Part shown: positions 27,364-36,059 of the stretch, piece by piece
Position numbering within the stretch: the stretch's first letter is position 1
Layout: each line of letters opens with the position of its first letter
DNA from: Nocardioides sp. LHD-245
Lineage (GTDB): Bacteria; Actinomycetota; Actinomycetes; Propionibacteriales; Nocardioidaceae
Length of the DNA: 64,000 nucleotides
Direction: 5' to 3'
Assembly (NCBI RefSeq): GCF_030929495.1
Contig: NZ_JAVFWN010000003.1
Coordinates: 1-64,000 of the forward strand
The notes under the pieces: model-generated
Told to the model about the DNA's origin: nothing
Databases searched by the model: none
The model's input: the letters and a program-made list of their open reading frames with translations, nothing else
Made by a program: the position numbers and the translations under genes

Positions 27364-28548
27364 ATGCCACCACGTCCAGAGCTGGGATATCTGGCCACCG
27401 TCTCGGGTGTCATGACGTTGAGCGTTCTGGCCGTGGGCTCTCCGGCCCAGGCCGAGCCGACCGCCGCGGCACAGGAGGGCGTGACCTGCCTGCTGCCGAG
27501 CGCACCGGACGGCAAGGCCGGTGCCGACGGGGCCGCGGGGCCGGCGGGCGCCGCGGGACCGGCCGGCGCCGACGGTGCCGACGGCGCGCAGGGACCGACA
27601 GGTCCGCCCGGCGCGCAGGGGCCGGGGGGACCCCAGGGCGGGGACGGGCCGGCCGGCGAGGTGGGTGAGCCTGGTCCGCCTGGTCCGCCTGGTCCGCCGG
27701 GAGCAGGCGCGGGGCGGTTGGTCCATGCCGCACCTGGTCCGGTCGACTGCGGCGCCGTACCCGGCGTCTGCGTCGTCGTGATCCCGGGTCCCGATGGCGC
27801 TCCTGGCGTGACCGGTCCTCGGGGCGACGATGGCCCGGCGGGTCTGGACGGGGCGGACGGGTCGGACGGTCCCGCCGGCATGCCAGGGCCGACCGGTCCG
27901 ATCGGCGAGCCGGGCGCCGACGGGCCGATGGGTCCCCCCGGCGCACCCGGAGCTGTTGGACCGCCCGGACCTCCGGGTGCCGGATCGGCGCGGGTCGTCC
28001 ACGCCGTCGTCGCGACCGACTGCTCCGCCTTCGACCCCGCCTGCGTCGCGACCGTCACCGGCGCGCCCGGCCCGGCCGGCGCCCCCGGACCGAAGGGACC
28101 CAGCGGCGCCGCCGGCGAGCCGGGCCTCGACGGCCAAGACGGAGCGGCGGGCCCGCAGGGACCCGTCGGCCCGCAGGGCTGGGCCGGCGAAGACGGCGTC
28201 TCCGGCCCGGAAGGGCCTCCGGGACCGCCGGGACCGCCCGGACCTCCGGGACCGCCCGGAGCCGGCGGCTCCCGCGTCGTCCACGCGGTCGCCGCGACCG
28301 ACGGCACCGTGCGGACCTTCCCGGAGGTCTGCGCGGGCGATGTCGGCGGCAAGAACGGTGGGAAGAACGGCGGGCAGAAGGACGACGACGGTGCGGTCGA
28401 AGGCGCCGCGGCCGGCAACGGCACCGGTGGGCTGCCGGCGACCGGTGCGGCCGGTACCACGCTCGGCATGCTCGCGCTCGGCACCGCCATGACCGCGGCC
28501 GGCGTGGTCGTGGTCCGGCGTTCCCGCACACCGGCCGCCCATGAGTGA
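27364..28548 (+). CDS. Collagen-like LPXTG-anchored surface protein
   Basis: 394 residues. Signal peptide to about residue 30 (SPAQA). Three uninterrupted Gly-X-Y blocks follow: 50-115 (22 triplets), 142-207 (22) and 233-301 (23). Each ends in a run of GPP triplets and GAG, and each is followed by a linker with RLVHA or RVVHA and cysteines (Cys129/136, 220/227, 323). Many triplets carry Pro in the Y position, the substrate position of prolyl-4-hydroxylase. The C-terminus has LPATG at 357-361, a hydrophobic helix and an RRSR tail, a standard sortase signal. ATG 27364 follows a purine-rich AGAGAAGAGGAA. Its stop overlaps the start of the hydroxylase gene by 8 nt. Confidence 0.93.
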   Translation: MPPRPELGYLATVSGVMTLSVLAVGSPAQAEPTAAAQEGVTCLLPSAPDGKAGADGAAGPAGAAGPAGADGADGAQGPTGPPGAQGPGGPQGGDGPAGEVGEPGPPGPPGPPGAGAGRLVHAAPGPVDCGAVPGVCVVVIPGPDGAPGVTGPRGDDGPAGLDGADGSDGPAGMPGPTGPIGEPGADGPMGPPGAPGAVGPPGPPGAGSARVVHAVVATDCSAFDPACVATVTGAPGPAGAPGPKGPSGAAGEPGLDGQDGAAGPQGPVGPQGWAGEDGVSGPEGPPGPPGPPGPPGPPGAGGSRVVHAVAATDGTVRTFPEVCAGDVGGKNGGKNGGQKDDDGAVEGAAAGNGTGGLPATGAAGTTLGMLALGTAMTAAGVVVVRRSRTPAAHE

Positions 28549-29170
28549 GAGCCTCGTGGAGACGGGGGACGCCGCGGCGCCCCCGTCTCCACGGAGCATC
28601 GTCTACCGGCTCTGGAACGGCGTGATCCCGCCCGAGGTGTGCCAGGCGGTGATCAGCTCGTTCGCCGACGAGGAGCTGTACGCCGCCACCGTGCAGCTCG
28701 CCGACCGCCCCGTGGAGATCATCTCCGAGTCCCGCAAGACGAGGCACACCTTCATCGAGCCGGGCCACTGGGCCGGAGCCTTGGTGTCGCACTTCGCCAA
28801 CCTGGCGAACCTGCTGTGGAAGTTCGACGTGACCGGTCTCGGCACGCTGAGCATCCTGCGCTACGACGTCGGCGACCAGTTCACCTGGCACGTCGACGCG
28901 CTGAGCTATGACAGCACCGACTACGGCCAGCTCGGCACCGGGCTCGAGCGCAAGGTCAGCGTGACCGTCAACCTCTCGGACCCGAGTGGCTACGAGGGCG
29001 GCGATCTCGAGTTCATGAACGGCGTCGGACAGCTGCTGGCCCAGCCCCAGCTGCGCGACCAGGGCTCGGTCGTCGTCTTCCCGTCGACGGTCGGCCACCA
29101 GGTCACGCCGGTGACGTCGGGCGTCCGCTACTCACTGGTGGGCTGGATGGTCGGGCCGCCGCTGAGGTGA
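28541..29170 (+). CDS. 2-oxoglutarate/Fe(II) dioxygenase, prolyl-4-hydroxylase-like
   Basis: 209 residues. Iron ligands are seen as His117 and Asp119 (TWHVDALS) and His186 ([10 protein letters not shown]), and the 2-oxoglutarate-binding Arg196 in [18 protein letters not shown] precedes the distal strand. The PVTSGxRYSL ending is characteristic of the prolyl-4-hydroxylase/PKHD branch. There is no signal peptide, so it would act on the nascent or pre-secretory chain in the cytoplasm. The gene overlaps the collagen-like gene upstream by 8 nt and the metalloprotease gene downstream by 4 nt, so the three are translationally coupled. The natural inference is hydroxylation of prolines in the collagen-like protein; a role in oxidising another protein or small molecule cannot be excluded. 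Confidence 0.87.
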   Translation: MSESLVETGDAAAPPSPRSIVYRLWNGVIPPEVCQAVISSFADEELYAATVQLADRPVEIISESRKTRHTFIEPGHWAGALVSHFANLANLLWKFDVTGLGTLSILRYDVGDQFTWHVDALSYDSTDYGQLGTGLERKVSVTVNLSDPSGYEGGDLEFMNGVGQLLAQPQLRDQGSVVVFPSTVGHQVTPVTSGVRYSLVGWMVGPPLR

Positions 29171-30399
29171 CAGTGGCCACGAGACATCGGGGACGGTGGG
29201 TCCTGGTGGCGCTGGCGGCGGTCGGCCTGCTGGCGCTCTCGGGACCGCTCCCGGGGACCGCCGGCCGGCCGCCCCCGGCCGGGAACCAGGACACCATCGA
29301 GGTCTGGGTCTGCGCGGTCCCGCTCGACACCGGGGCTCCGGTCTACCAGCCGTCGCCGCTGCGGCTCGATCTCGACCCGGCCACTGTCGCGGACCAGCTC
29401 GACGAGCACGTGCGGCGCTACTTCGCGGCCCTCTCCCACGGCCGGTACGTCCCGCGCTTCGTCGCCGGCGGGGTCCTGTCCCTGCGTGCCGACGAGGGCG
29501 GGGAGGAGTGCATGGCGCGGGCCCAGGACGGGTCGCGCCGTACGGCGGACGTCGTCCTGGCCGTCGCGAACGCGGAGCACCGTGCCGACGCCCACGGCGG
29601 TCTCGGCAACCCCGGTGCGCGCTGCGCGCAGGCAGACGCACCCTGTCCGGCGAGCGTCTCCCGGCGCGGGGCGTACGTCGGCGCCAGCGACTTCCACCCC
29701 GCCTGGGGCCCGCTCCCGGCCTTCGACCTGGTCGAGCACGAGCTGGGGCACACCCTGGGCTGGCCGCACTCCGGAAGCCCGGCGGGGGAGTACGACAGCG
29801 CGCTGGACATGATGAGCGACAGCACCGCGCCGCGCGCCGTGTTCCCGGACGAGCACCACGCCGGCGGCACGCTCGGCGTCAACCTGGCGGACGCCGGATG
29901 GATCCCGGCGAGCGACGTGGTCCGGGTACGTCGGGAAGGCACCGCCTCGACGTACCGGATCAGCCGCTCGGCCGGCCCGGCCGGATTGCGCCTGCTCGAG
30001 CTGCCGCTGACCGCGGACCGGTTCCTCACCGTCGAGCTGCTGACCGCGGACGGTCTCGACCGCCATCTCCCCGAGTCGGGCATCGCGATCACCTGGGTCG
30101 ACGCGTCGGCAGCGGCGTGTGGCACGCCGTGCGACCCGCTCCGGCGCCGGCACATCGCGCAGCGGAGCGCCCCGCCGTACACCGACCTGTTGCAGGCCGG
30201 CGAGGACCCCTGGTCGGGCCACGGTTGGCGGGTCGAGGTCGACAGCGTGGACGACGGGACCGCGGTCGTCACCGTCGCCCCCGGACCCGCCGCTCCGGCG
30301 CGGCCGGCTGAACCCGGCCGGCGATCCCGAGCCCACGCGTCCGGGCAACTGACGGCATGCGCATCATCAAACGTCGGGTCGCGTGTCCACCAGATGTGA
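29167..30399 (+). CDS. Secreted zinc metalloprotease (metzincin-like)
   Basis: 410 residues. Signal peptide or signal anchor in WVLVALAAVGLLALSGPLPG. The zinc site is the extended motif HELGHTLGWPH with His191, Glu192, His195 and His201. A Met-turn candidate, LDMMSD, lies about 15 residues on, and cysteines are spaced for disulfides. This is the pattern of metzincins (gametolysin/snapalysin-like). GTG start overlaps the hydroxylase stop (GTGA). A protease in one operon with a collagen-like protein may process it or neighbouring surface proteins (inference). The last 40 residues, after APARPAEPGR, look disordered. Confidence 0.85.
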   Translation: MTVATRHRGRWVLVALAAVGLLALSGPLPGTAGRPPPAGNQDTIEVWVCAVPLDTGAPVYQPSPLRLDLDPATVADQLDEHVRRYFAALSHGRYVPRFVAGGVLSLRADEGGEECMARAQDGSRRTADVVLAVANAEHRADAHGGLGNPGARCAQADAPCPASVSRRGAYVGASDFHPAWGPLPAFDLVEHELGHTLGWPHSGSPAGEYDSALDMMSDSTAPRAVFPDEHHAGGTLGVNLADAGWIPASDVVRVRREGTASTYRISRSAGPAGLRLLELPLTADRFLTVELLTADGLDRHLPESGIAITWVDASAAACGTPCDPLRRRHIAQRSAPPYTDLLQAGEDPWSGHGWRVEVDSVDDGTAVVTVAPGPAAPARPAEPGRRSRAHASGQLTACASSNVGSRVHQM

Positions 30400-30683
30400 T
30401 CCCACCTCGTGAAGGCGCCGCGGGCGACGACCCCGGAGAGTCCACCCGCAGGCTCGACCGGATCGTCGAGCTCTGGGCGCAGGAGCTGGTCGCCCGGATG
30501 GACCAGCCCTACGCGGTCATGGTCCGCAGCACGTGGCTGACGGAGTATCTCGGCCCCTTCCCGAGCGCGCTGGCCGCTGCGAGTGCGGCCGAGCTGGAGA
30601 CGCGCGCCAACGGCTCGCTGCCCGTGGACGAGCAGGTCTCGGTGCGCCTCCTTCCGCTCCGTCCGCCGACGGACAACGTCTGA
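30396..30683 (+). CDS. Small protein of unknown function, last gene of the collagen operon
   Basis: 95 residues from GTG 30396, which overlaps the metalloprotease stop as GTGA, the same coupling used by the two genes before it. An ATG at 30357 would add 13 residues. The protein is soluble and mostly helical in appearance (STRRLDRIVELWAQELVARMD ... FPSALAAASAAELETRAN) with no signal peptide and no motif I recognise. Position suggests a helper of the operon, but function is unknown. It converges with the kinase gene 5 bp further on. Confidence 0.6.
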   Translation: MIPPREGAAGDDPGESTRRLDRIVELWAQELVARMDQPYAVMVRSTWLTEYLGPFPSALAAASAAELETRANGSLPVDEQVSVRLLPLRPPTDNV

Positions 30684-30688
30684 TCGAG

Positions 30689-33037
30689 TCAGGCGCTGAT
30701 GCCGACGACGATCTCCGCGACCTCCTGGTCGGCGACGGCCAGCACCCGGGCGCCGGCGGCGAGCGGCCCCGCGGTCGCGCGGACGCCGGCGCCGAGGTGC
30801 GGATGGGCGCCGACGAGCGTCATCCGCGCACCGGTCGGTACGGGGAAGAGGGTCACCGTCAGCTCCTGGCCGGGCGGCGTGTCGGCCACCACGGAGAGCA
30901 GCAGGTTTCCCAGCTCCGCCGAGACGTCTCCGGGCAGGTCCTCGCCGCCGGCGCGCACGACCAGGCGCACACCCTGGTCGTGGGCGTCGCTCAGGGCCCG
31001 GGCGAACCACTCGCCCATGTGCACCAGATCCGGATGGAGCAGGGTGAGCTGACGCAGATAGGCCTCCTCGACCGCGCACTGTGCCCGCAGTGCCGGATCT
31101 CCGGGATCGACGGCCACGCGCGCTGTCTCCAGCAGCCCGAGGGAGCGGTTCAGCCCGACCGTGCGCCAGCGGGCCCGGGCGCGGTCGGCGGCCTCGCGCT
31201 CGACCAGCCGGGTGCGCGCGGCCCAGGCGGCGCGCTGATCGGCGGCGGCGCGGACGCCGATCGCGCCGATCGCGTGCTGGAAACTCCGCCACGCTCCGAT
31301 CAGTCCGAGCGCCGCGGCACCGGCGATCAGCACGATGGTCCGGGCGGCCGAGGAGGACTCTCCGACAGCGACGGCGACCGTGAGCACCACGGCGGCGTAT
31401 CCGAGGCCCGCCCACGCGATGGTGGTCGGGCGTGGCCCCAGCTCGGCGAGGAGGACGAGGAGCCCGGTGGCACCGACGGCCTGCCACAGCACCGGATCGT
31501 CACGGCCGTAGTCGACGGCGGCCGCGGAGAGCACGAAGGCCACGCCACACGCGCCCGCGAGGACGAGGGCCGCCCAGGCCGGCAGCGTCCGCCGGTTCCG
31601 GGTGCACCACCAGGCCAGGGCGGTGCCGAGGGTGGCGATGGTCGCCATGAGGTACTCCGACGTCAGCTCGCCGGGATGGTTGCCGACCGCGAGCACGAAG
31701 CCGACAGCGGACACGCCGGCGGCGTAGACGAGGCAGGCCCGCCGCCGCAGGACCCGCACGATGCGGGTGATGTCACCCCGGCGGTCGGGGCGCGCCATGG
31801 GGGCGGATCCGCCGGGAACCGTGAGTCGGACCCGCGTCCCGGCACTCGGGGCCGTGTCGAGATCGACGTCGATGCCGGCCTCGCGCGCCCGGTCGAACAC
31901 CGACGTGGTCAGCCCACCGGCGCGCCCGGCGCGAGCGGCCCGGTGGTCGAAGCCGACACCGTCGTCGGCCACGGTGACGACGAGATCACCGCCGTGCGTC
32001 TCCGCATGCACCCGGACCTCGTCGACGCCGGCGTGCTTGGCCGCGTTCTGGACCAGCTCGGTGGTCGCGCGCCGTAGGGCGCGCAGGCGCAGGGGCGCCA
32101 GGGTGTCTTCGATCGTCGTGAGCGCGGCGTCATCCAGCCCCAGATGGCGGACCCGGATCCGGGCGTCGTACGACGCCGTGCGGATGCCGTCGTCGTCGCC
32201 GATCGGCTCGGCACCGGCCTGCAGCGCGGTGACGGTCGCGATGTCGCGGGCGCAGCGTTGGCGGACCGCCTCGGCATCGCGGACCGCGCCGCCGCCGCTG
32301 GCGATCGCGGCCAGGGTGTTGATCACCGTGTCGTGCAGCACCCGGGTGTCCTCGGCCGCCGCGCGGCTGGCGGCCGCCTGGGACGCCACGGCCGCCTGGT
32401 CACGGTGCGCCGCCGCGGCCTCGGCGTCGGCCCGGGCCGCGAAGTCGAAGAGATACGACTGCCCGACCCGCGTGGCGAGCACGATGGCCCACACGGTGAC
32501 GACGACCGCAACAGGCAGGGTCGTCGGCAGATCGGGCCGCAGCGCCAGCATGGCGGCGGGCACCAGTACCGACGAGAGTGCTGGGAGCACCAGCGCCGTA
32601 CGCCCGCGCAGGACGAACGCCGGCGTGACGCCACCGAGGTTCATCATCCAGCAGGCCGCGAACAGCAGCGGGTCGTCCATCGAGTCGGCCGCCGCCCAGT
32701 CGGCGAGGAAGAGCGCGTAGACCGCCAGCACCGGCACCCAGGTCGGCAGTCGGCCGGCCCGCGTGGCGAGGGTCGCGACCAGCGCCGCGGCATGAGCCGC
32801 CAGCAGGGGGAGCAGAGCGGACACCGGGCCGGGCGACGCGACGACGGCGAGCAGCATGACGACCTGCCAGCCGGCGGTCCCCACCAGGAAGGCACGGGTC
32901 AGCGCGTCGGTCAGGCTGCGGGTCGCCCAGCCGCTGAGGTCCGGGACGAAGGGCGACGTCCGCCGGAGCAGGTCTCGGACCAGGCGGTGGACCAGGTCCC
33001 GGCGCTGCCCACGACCGGGCACTCGGACGATCTGCAC
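30689..33037 (-). CDS. Membrane histidine kinase with duplicated sensor/GHKL-like layout
   Basis: 782 residues from GTG 33037 (AAGGTGG upstream). Order: N-terminal membrane helices, phosphoacceptor region VLHDTVINTLAAIA with His235, GHKL ATPase (N-box TELVQNAAKHAG, G-box VADDGVGFD), second block of membrane helices (about 430-590), then a cytosolic C-terminal domain starting VEEAYLRQLTLLHPDLVHMG. The terminal domain resembles a degenerate ATPase fold lacking N- and G-boxes. Divergently transcribed from a NarL-type regulator, its likely partner, with a GGTGAGT/ACTCACC palindrome between them. Two paralogues occur in this window (12697-15022 broken, 52466-54880). Confidence 0.85.
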   Translation of the reverse strand: MQIVRVPGRGQRRDLVHRLVRDLLRRTSPFVPDLSGWATRSLTDALTRAFLVGTAGWQVVMLLAVVASPGPVSALLPLLAAHAAALVATLATRAGRLPTWVPVLAVYALFLADWAAADSMDDPLLFAACWMMNLGGVTPAFVLRGRTALVLPALSSVLVPAAMLALRPDLPTTLPVAVVVTVWAIVLATRVGQSYLFDFAARADAEAAAAHRDQAAVASQAAASRAAAEDTRVLHDTVINTLAAIASGGGAVRDAEAVRQRCARDIATVTALQAGAEPIGDDDGIRTASYDARIRVRHLGLDDAALTTIEDTLAPLRLRALRRATTELVQNAAKHAGVDEVRVHAETHGGDLVVTVADDGVGFDHRAARAGRAGGLTTSVFDRAREAGIDVDLDTAPSAGTRVRLTVPGGSAPMARPDRRGDITRIVRVLRRRACLVYAAGVSAVGFVLAVGNHPGELTSEYLMATIATLGTALAWWCTRNRRTLPAWAALVLAGACGVAFVLSAAAVDYGRDDPVLWQAVGATGLLVLLAELGPRPTTIAWAGLGYAAVVLTVAVAVGESSSAARTIVLIAGAAALGLIGAWRSFQHAIGAIGVRAAADQRAAWAARTRLVEREAADRARARWRTVGLNRSLGLLETARVAVDPGDPALRAQCAVEEAYLRQLTLLHPDLVHMGEWFARALSDAHDQGVRLVVRAGGEDLPGDVSAELGNLLLSVVADTPPGQELTVTLFPVPTGARMTLVGAHPHLGAGVRATAGPLAAGARVLAVADQEVAEIVVGISA

Positions 33038-33131
33038 CCGACCACCTTGCCGCACCGGCCGCCCGGTCGCGGCGGCAGTCGGCACCTTCGCGCCGATCCG
33101 GCCGCGACGTCCTCCGACACCCGGGAGCGGG

Positions 33132-33148
33132 GGTGAGTTCGACTCACC
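33132..33148. promoter_or_regulatory. Palindromic candidate operator in the kinase/regulator divergent promoter
   Basis: GGTGAGTTCGACTCACC: 7-bp inverted arms around a 3-bp centre. It lies 31 bp upstream of the regulator start and 95 bp upstream of the kinase start. Near-matches with the same GGTGA-N7-T/CACC geometry occur at 39520-39536 and 48001-48017. Confidence 0.5.
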
Positions 33149-33178
33149 TGTGCACAGTCGGATGCCGGACCTGCCAGA

Positions 33179-33859
33179 ATGCGTTCCGTGGGCGCGGGGG
33201 AGGCGAAGACCGAGGTCTGGCGCGTGGCGTTGGTGGAGGACCACCTGCTGCAGCGTCGCCGTACCGAGGAGATCCTGGGACGTGAGTCGGGACTGACCAT
33301 CGTCGCGAGCTGCAGCACGCTCCCGGAGTTCCTGGCCTGGGTCCAGCGAACCCCGGTGCCCGGCCGTCCCCACCTGCTCGTCCTCGACCTCAGTGTCGAC
33401 CGCGGACCGAGCGTGGACCCGGATGTCGTCGCCCGGTTGATCGATGCCGGTCTGCGCGTGCTGGTCCTCTCCGCGCTCGCGTCGCCCGGCCTGGTCCGCT
33501 CGGTGATCAAGGCCGGCGTGGCCGGCATCGTCGGCAAGCGCGACTCCGAGCAGGACGTCATCGACGCCGTGTGGACGGTGCTGCGTCAAGGAGAGTGGAT
33601 GACGCCCGACCTGGCGGCCGTCATCGCGGCCGACGTCGACCGCCCGCAGCTCAGCGACCAGGAGGAGCGGGCTCTCGTCCTCTACGCCTCCGGACTGACC
33701 CTCGGCGCGGTCGCCGAGGCGCTGGGCGTCAAGTCGGAGTCGGCCAAGACCTACATCGCCCGGGTGAAGGCGAAGTACGCCGCCGCCGGCCGGCCGGTGC
33801 GCTCGAAGGTCGACCTCAGCCGGATCGCCCTCGACGACGGGTACGTCGAGCGCGGGTGA
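33179..33859 (+). CDS. NarL/LuxR-type response regulator
   Basis: 226 residues. Receiver domain with acidic pocket Glu20-Asp21 and phosphoacceptor Asp70 (LLVLDLSV), conserved switch Ser in VLVLSALAS and Lys in GIVGKRDSE. The C-terminal helix-turn-helix is LSDQEERALVLYASGLTLGAVAEALGVKSESAKTYIARVKAKY. Divergent from the membrane kinase, hence its probable cognate regulator. It is strongly similar to the regulator at 36060-36770, including the RTEE and DQEERALVLYASGLT segments, indicating recent duplication. Confidence 0.9.
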   Translation: MRSVGAGEAKTEVWRVALVEDHLLQRRRTEEILGRESGLTIVASCSTLPEFLAWVQRTPVPGRPHLLVLDLSVDRGPSVDPDVVARLIDAGLRVLVLSALASPGLVRSVIKAGVAGIVGKRDSEQDVIDAVWTVLRQGEWMTPDLAAVIAADVDRPQLSDQEERALVLYASGLTLGAVAEALGVKSESAKTYIARVKAKYAAAGRPVRSKVDLSRIALDDGYVERG

Positions 33860-33900
33860 CGATGGACCCGCGCGCCACCCAGGCCCGGTCCACGCATGAC

Positions 33901-33934
33901 GAAGGGGCCGTACCCGGTCAGGTGCGGCCCCTTC
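33901..33934. terminator. Bidirectional terminator hairpin
   Basis: GAAGGGGCCG (33901-33910) pairs with CGGCCCCTTC (33925-33934), a perfect 10-bp stem between the converging regulator gene and glycine-rich surface protein gene. Confidence 0.8.
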
Positions 33935-33973
33935 GCCTTGGACATCCTCCCCCCAGGGAGATGTCTGCCTGGA

Positions 33974-35806
33974 TCAGCGTCCGGAGAGGCCCCGGGCGCC
34001 GGTGGCGGGCGTACCCGCCAGCTTCTTGGTCTTCTTCACCTTGGGCGTCTTGACCTTGGCCTTCGACGGCAGCGACTGGACCGGGTTGCCGGCGGGGGTG
34101 GTGCCGGTGGCCGTGGCCACGTTGACGACCTTGCCGGCGACCAGGTCACGCTTGTGGACCTTGTACTTGGCCGTGCAGGTGATGCTGGCGCCAGGGGCGA
34201 GGCCGGTCGGCGCGAGCGCCGGGCACTTCGGGGTCAGGCTGCCCTTGCCGCTGAACTGCTGCTCGGCGATCGTGATGGTCTTCAGCGCGATGTTCCCGGT
34301 GTTGGTCACCGTGAAGGTGTACTTGATCTTCTGGCCGAGCTTGGCGACCTTCTTGGGTGTCGCCTTCTTGACCAGCGCGACGCTCGGGGCCGCCGGCTGC
34401 ACGGTGGCCGCCGCGGTGTTGTTGGCCGGGTTGCCGCGGTCGGTGACGCTCACGTTGTTCAGCACCGGCGCGGAGCCGGTGAGGACCTTGCTGTAGACGA
34501 GGGTCAGCTTCTCGCCGTTGTCGAGACCGCGGACGTCGTCGCCCACCGGACGCGAGCAGTCGAGCTCGCCGTCGGCGGGGATCGCCGCCCCGACCGCGGT
34601 GTCACACGTGAACGGCGTGCCGCTGCCGCTGGCCTGGACCGACACCAGGGTGCCGCCGCCGGCCTTGTCGTCGGTGACGGTGACCGTGTCGTCGATGCCC
34701 ATCAGGTCGGAACCGTTGTTGGTCACCACCAGGGTGTAAGTCACCGGCGTGCCGGACTCGAACACCTCGGCCGCGGCCGTCTTGGTGACGGACAGGTCGT
34801 AGTTGCACGGCACCCACTCGATCTCGCCGGTGCCGTTGCGGCTCGGGCCGTCCTCGGCCAGCGACTCGCCCTCGGCCTGCTCGATGAGTACCGCGCCCTG
34901 GGCGGTGGTGAAGTAGCTGGACCCACCGCCGCCGCCGCCGCCGATGATCAGGCCGTTCGCGCCGTTCACGTCGCCGTAGGTGGTGGCGCCGCCGCCGGCA
35001 CCGTAGTAGCCGGCGCCGCCGCCGCCGCCCTGGTCGAGGCCGTTGGGGCCGCCACCGTTGCCGCCGTTGCGGCCGTCGCCGGCCGCACCGTTGTTGTCGT
35101 TGTCGGTGGCGTGGACGCCACCAGCACCGGGGGAGTCGGTGCCGCCGCCGGCACCGCCGCCGGGTGCCCCGGGCGTGTCGGCGGTGGCGTCGTTGCCGTT
35201 GGCGCCCTCCTGGCCGGCCCAGACGCCGGCGCCCTCGACCACACCGGCGTGACCGCCGCCGCCCTCATCGGGGTTGTGGCCGCCGCCGGAGCCGCCGCCG
35301 CCGCCGGCGAGGGCGACCTCGGCGCCGTTGATGACGAAGTTGGTGTAGCCACCGCCACCACCACCGCTGTGGCCGCCCGTGCCGCCGTTGCCGCCCTTGT
35401 CGTCGCCGGACGCGCCGCCGAGGCCGCCGCCGGTGCCGCCGGCGCCGACGAAGCCGGTGATCACGTCGGTGGGCGCGACCGGGATCCGGAACTGCATCCG
35501 GGCGCCCTGGCCGCCGCCGACCTGCAGCGGGTCGTCGTCGGGCGTCTCCGGGTCGTCGTCGCCGCCGGAGACGGCGGTGCCGCCGTTGGCGCCCTCGAGG
35601 GTGACCACTGCTGCGCAGGAGCCGGGTGCGGGAGTCACCTCGAACGCACCGAGGGGGAGCACGGTGGGCTCCTCGGGTGCGGGGGCGGGATCGGCGTGCG
35701 AGCTCGGCACGCTGCCGAAGATGCTGATCGTGGCTGTCGCGGTGGCCAGCGCGGCGATGCCGGCGAGCCTCACGCGACGACGGGAAGGGGTAGTCAATGC
35801 GGACAT
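33974..35806 (-). CDS. Glycine-rich secreted surface protein with DUF11-like repeats
   Basis: 610 residues. Signal peptide (RRVRLAGIAALATATATISIFG). Residues ~65-310 form a glycine-rich domain (GGGGGGYTNF, AGGGGGSGGGH, GAGYYGAGGGATTYG) like those of Gly-rich adhesive proteins. Two DUF11/Ig-like repeats follow (DLSVTKTAAAEVFESGTPVTYTLVVTNNG; ALVKKATPKKVAKLGQKIKYTFTVTNTG). The C-terminus is very basic (KVKTPKVKKTKKLAG) and ends TPATGARGLSGR: a sortase-like motif without the hydrophobic helix and tail. It may be wall-bound through its basic tail. The promoter carries a CGGGGGGCATTT box. Confidence 0.8.
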   Translation of the reverse strand: MSALTTPSRRRVRLAGIAALATATATISIFGSVPSSHADPAPAPEEPTVLPLGAFEVTPAPGSCAAVVTLEGANGGTAVSGGDDDPETPDDDPLQVGGGQGARMQFRIPVAPTDVITGFVGAGGTGGGLGGASGDDKGGNGGTGGHSGGGGGGYTNFVINGAEVALAGGGGGSGGGHNPDEGGGGHAGVVEGAGVWAGQEGANGNDATADTPGAPGGGAGGGTDSPGAGGVHATDNDNNGAAGDGRNGGNGGGPNGLDQGGGGGAGYYGAGGGATTYGDVNGANGLIIGGGGGGGSSYFTTAQGAVLIEQAEGESLAEDGPSRNGTGEIEWVPCNYDLSVTKTAAAEVFESGTPVTYTLVVTNNGSDLMGIDDTVTVTDDKAGGGTLVSVQASGSGTPFTCDTAVGAAIPADGELDCSRPVGDDVRGLDNGEKLTLVYSKVLTGSAPVLNNVSVTDRGNPANNTAAATVQPAAPSVALVKKATPKKVAKLGQKIKYTFTVTNTGNIALKTITIAEQQFSGKGSLTPKCPALAPTGLAPGASITCTAKYKVHKRDLVAGKVVNVATATGTTPAGNPVQSLPSKAKVKTPKVKKTKKLAGTPATGARGLSGR

Positions 35807-35865
35807 GCCCGGTTTTGTAGCGCCCTTCCGGTGCCCGGGCTCCCCAAAATTGGGTAACTCGGCTC

Positions 35866-35890
35866 AAATGCCCCCCGAACGGGTGACGGG
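35866..35890. promoter_or_regulatory. Two-way CGGGKGRCA-type box in the glycine-rich protein/regulator promoter
   Basis: On the minus strand the segment reads CGTTCGGGGGGCATTT; on the plus strand it reads CCGAACGGGTGACGGG. It lies 60-85 bp upstream of the glycine-rich protein start and about 170 bp upstream of the response regulator start, so it could serve both. Confidence 0.45.
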
Positions 35891-36059
35891 ACGGAGCGTG
35901 CGACGTAGGACCAGGCCGAGGCGAGAGGGAACGGCACCGAGAACAGGGGAGCCCCACACCGTATGCGGTCGATGACGGGCTCAGCTGGGCTTGAGACGTC
36001 GGCAGATGTCGGGTGACGCAGGTGGTGAGACGGCGCGAGCTTCAGGAAGGCTCTCACCC

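Noticed and set aside
27333..28592. Minus-strand frame rich in GGPGG repeats opposite the collagen-like gene
   Set aside because: Its collagen-like look is a mirror of Gly-Pro codons (GGN/CCN complement). Only the plus strand has signal peptide and LPATG.
33038..33589. N-terminal extension of the kinase at 30689 to 33589
   Set aside because: The extra codons are antisense to the divergent response regulator and lack membrane or domain features.
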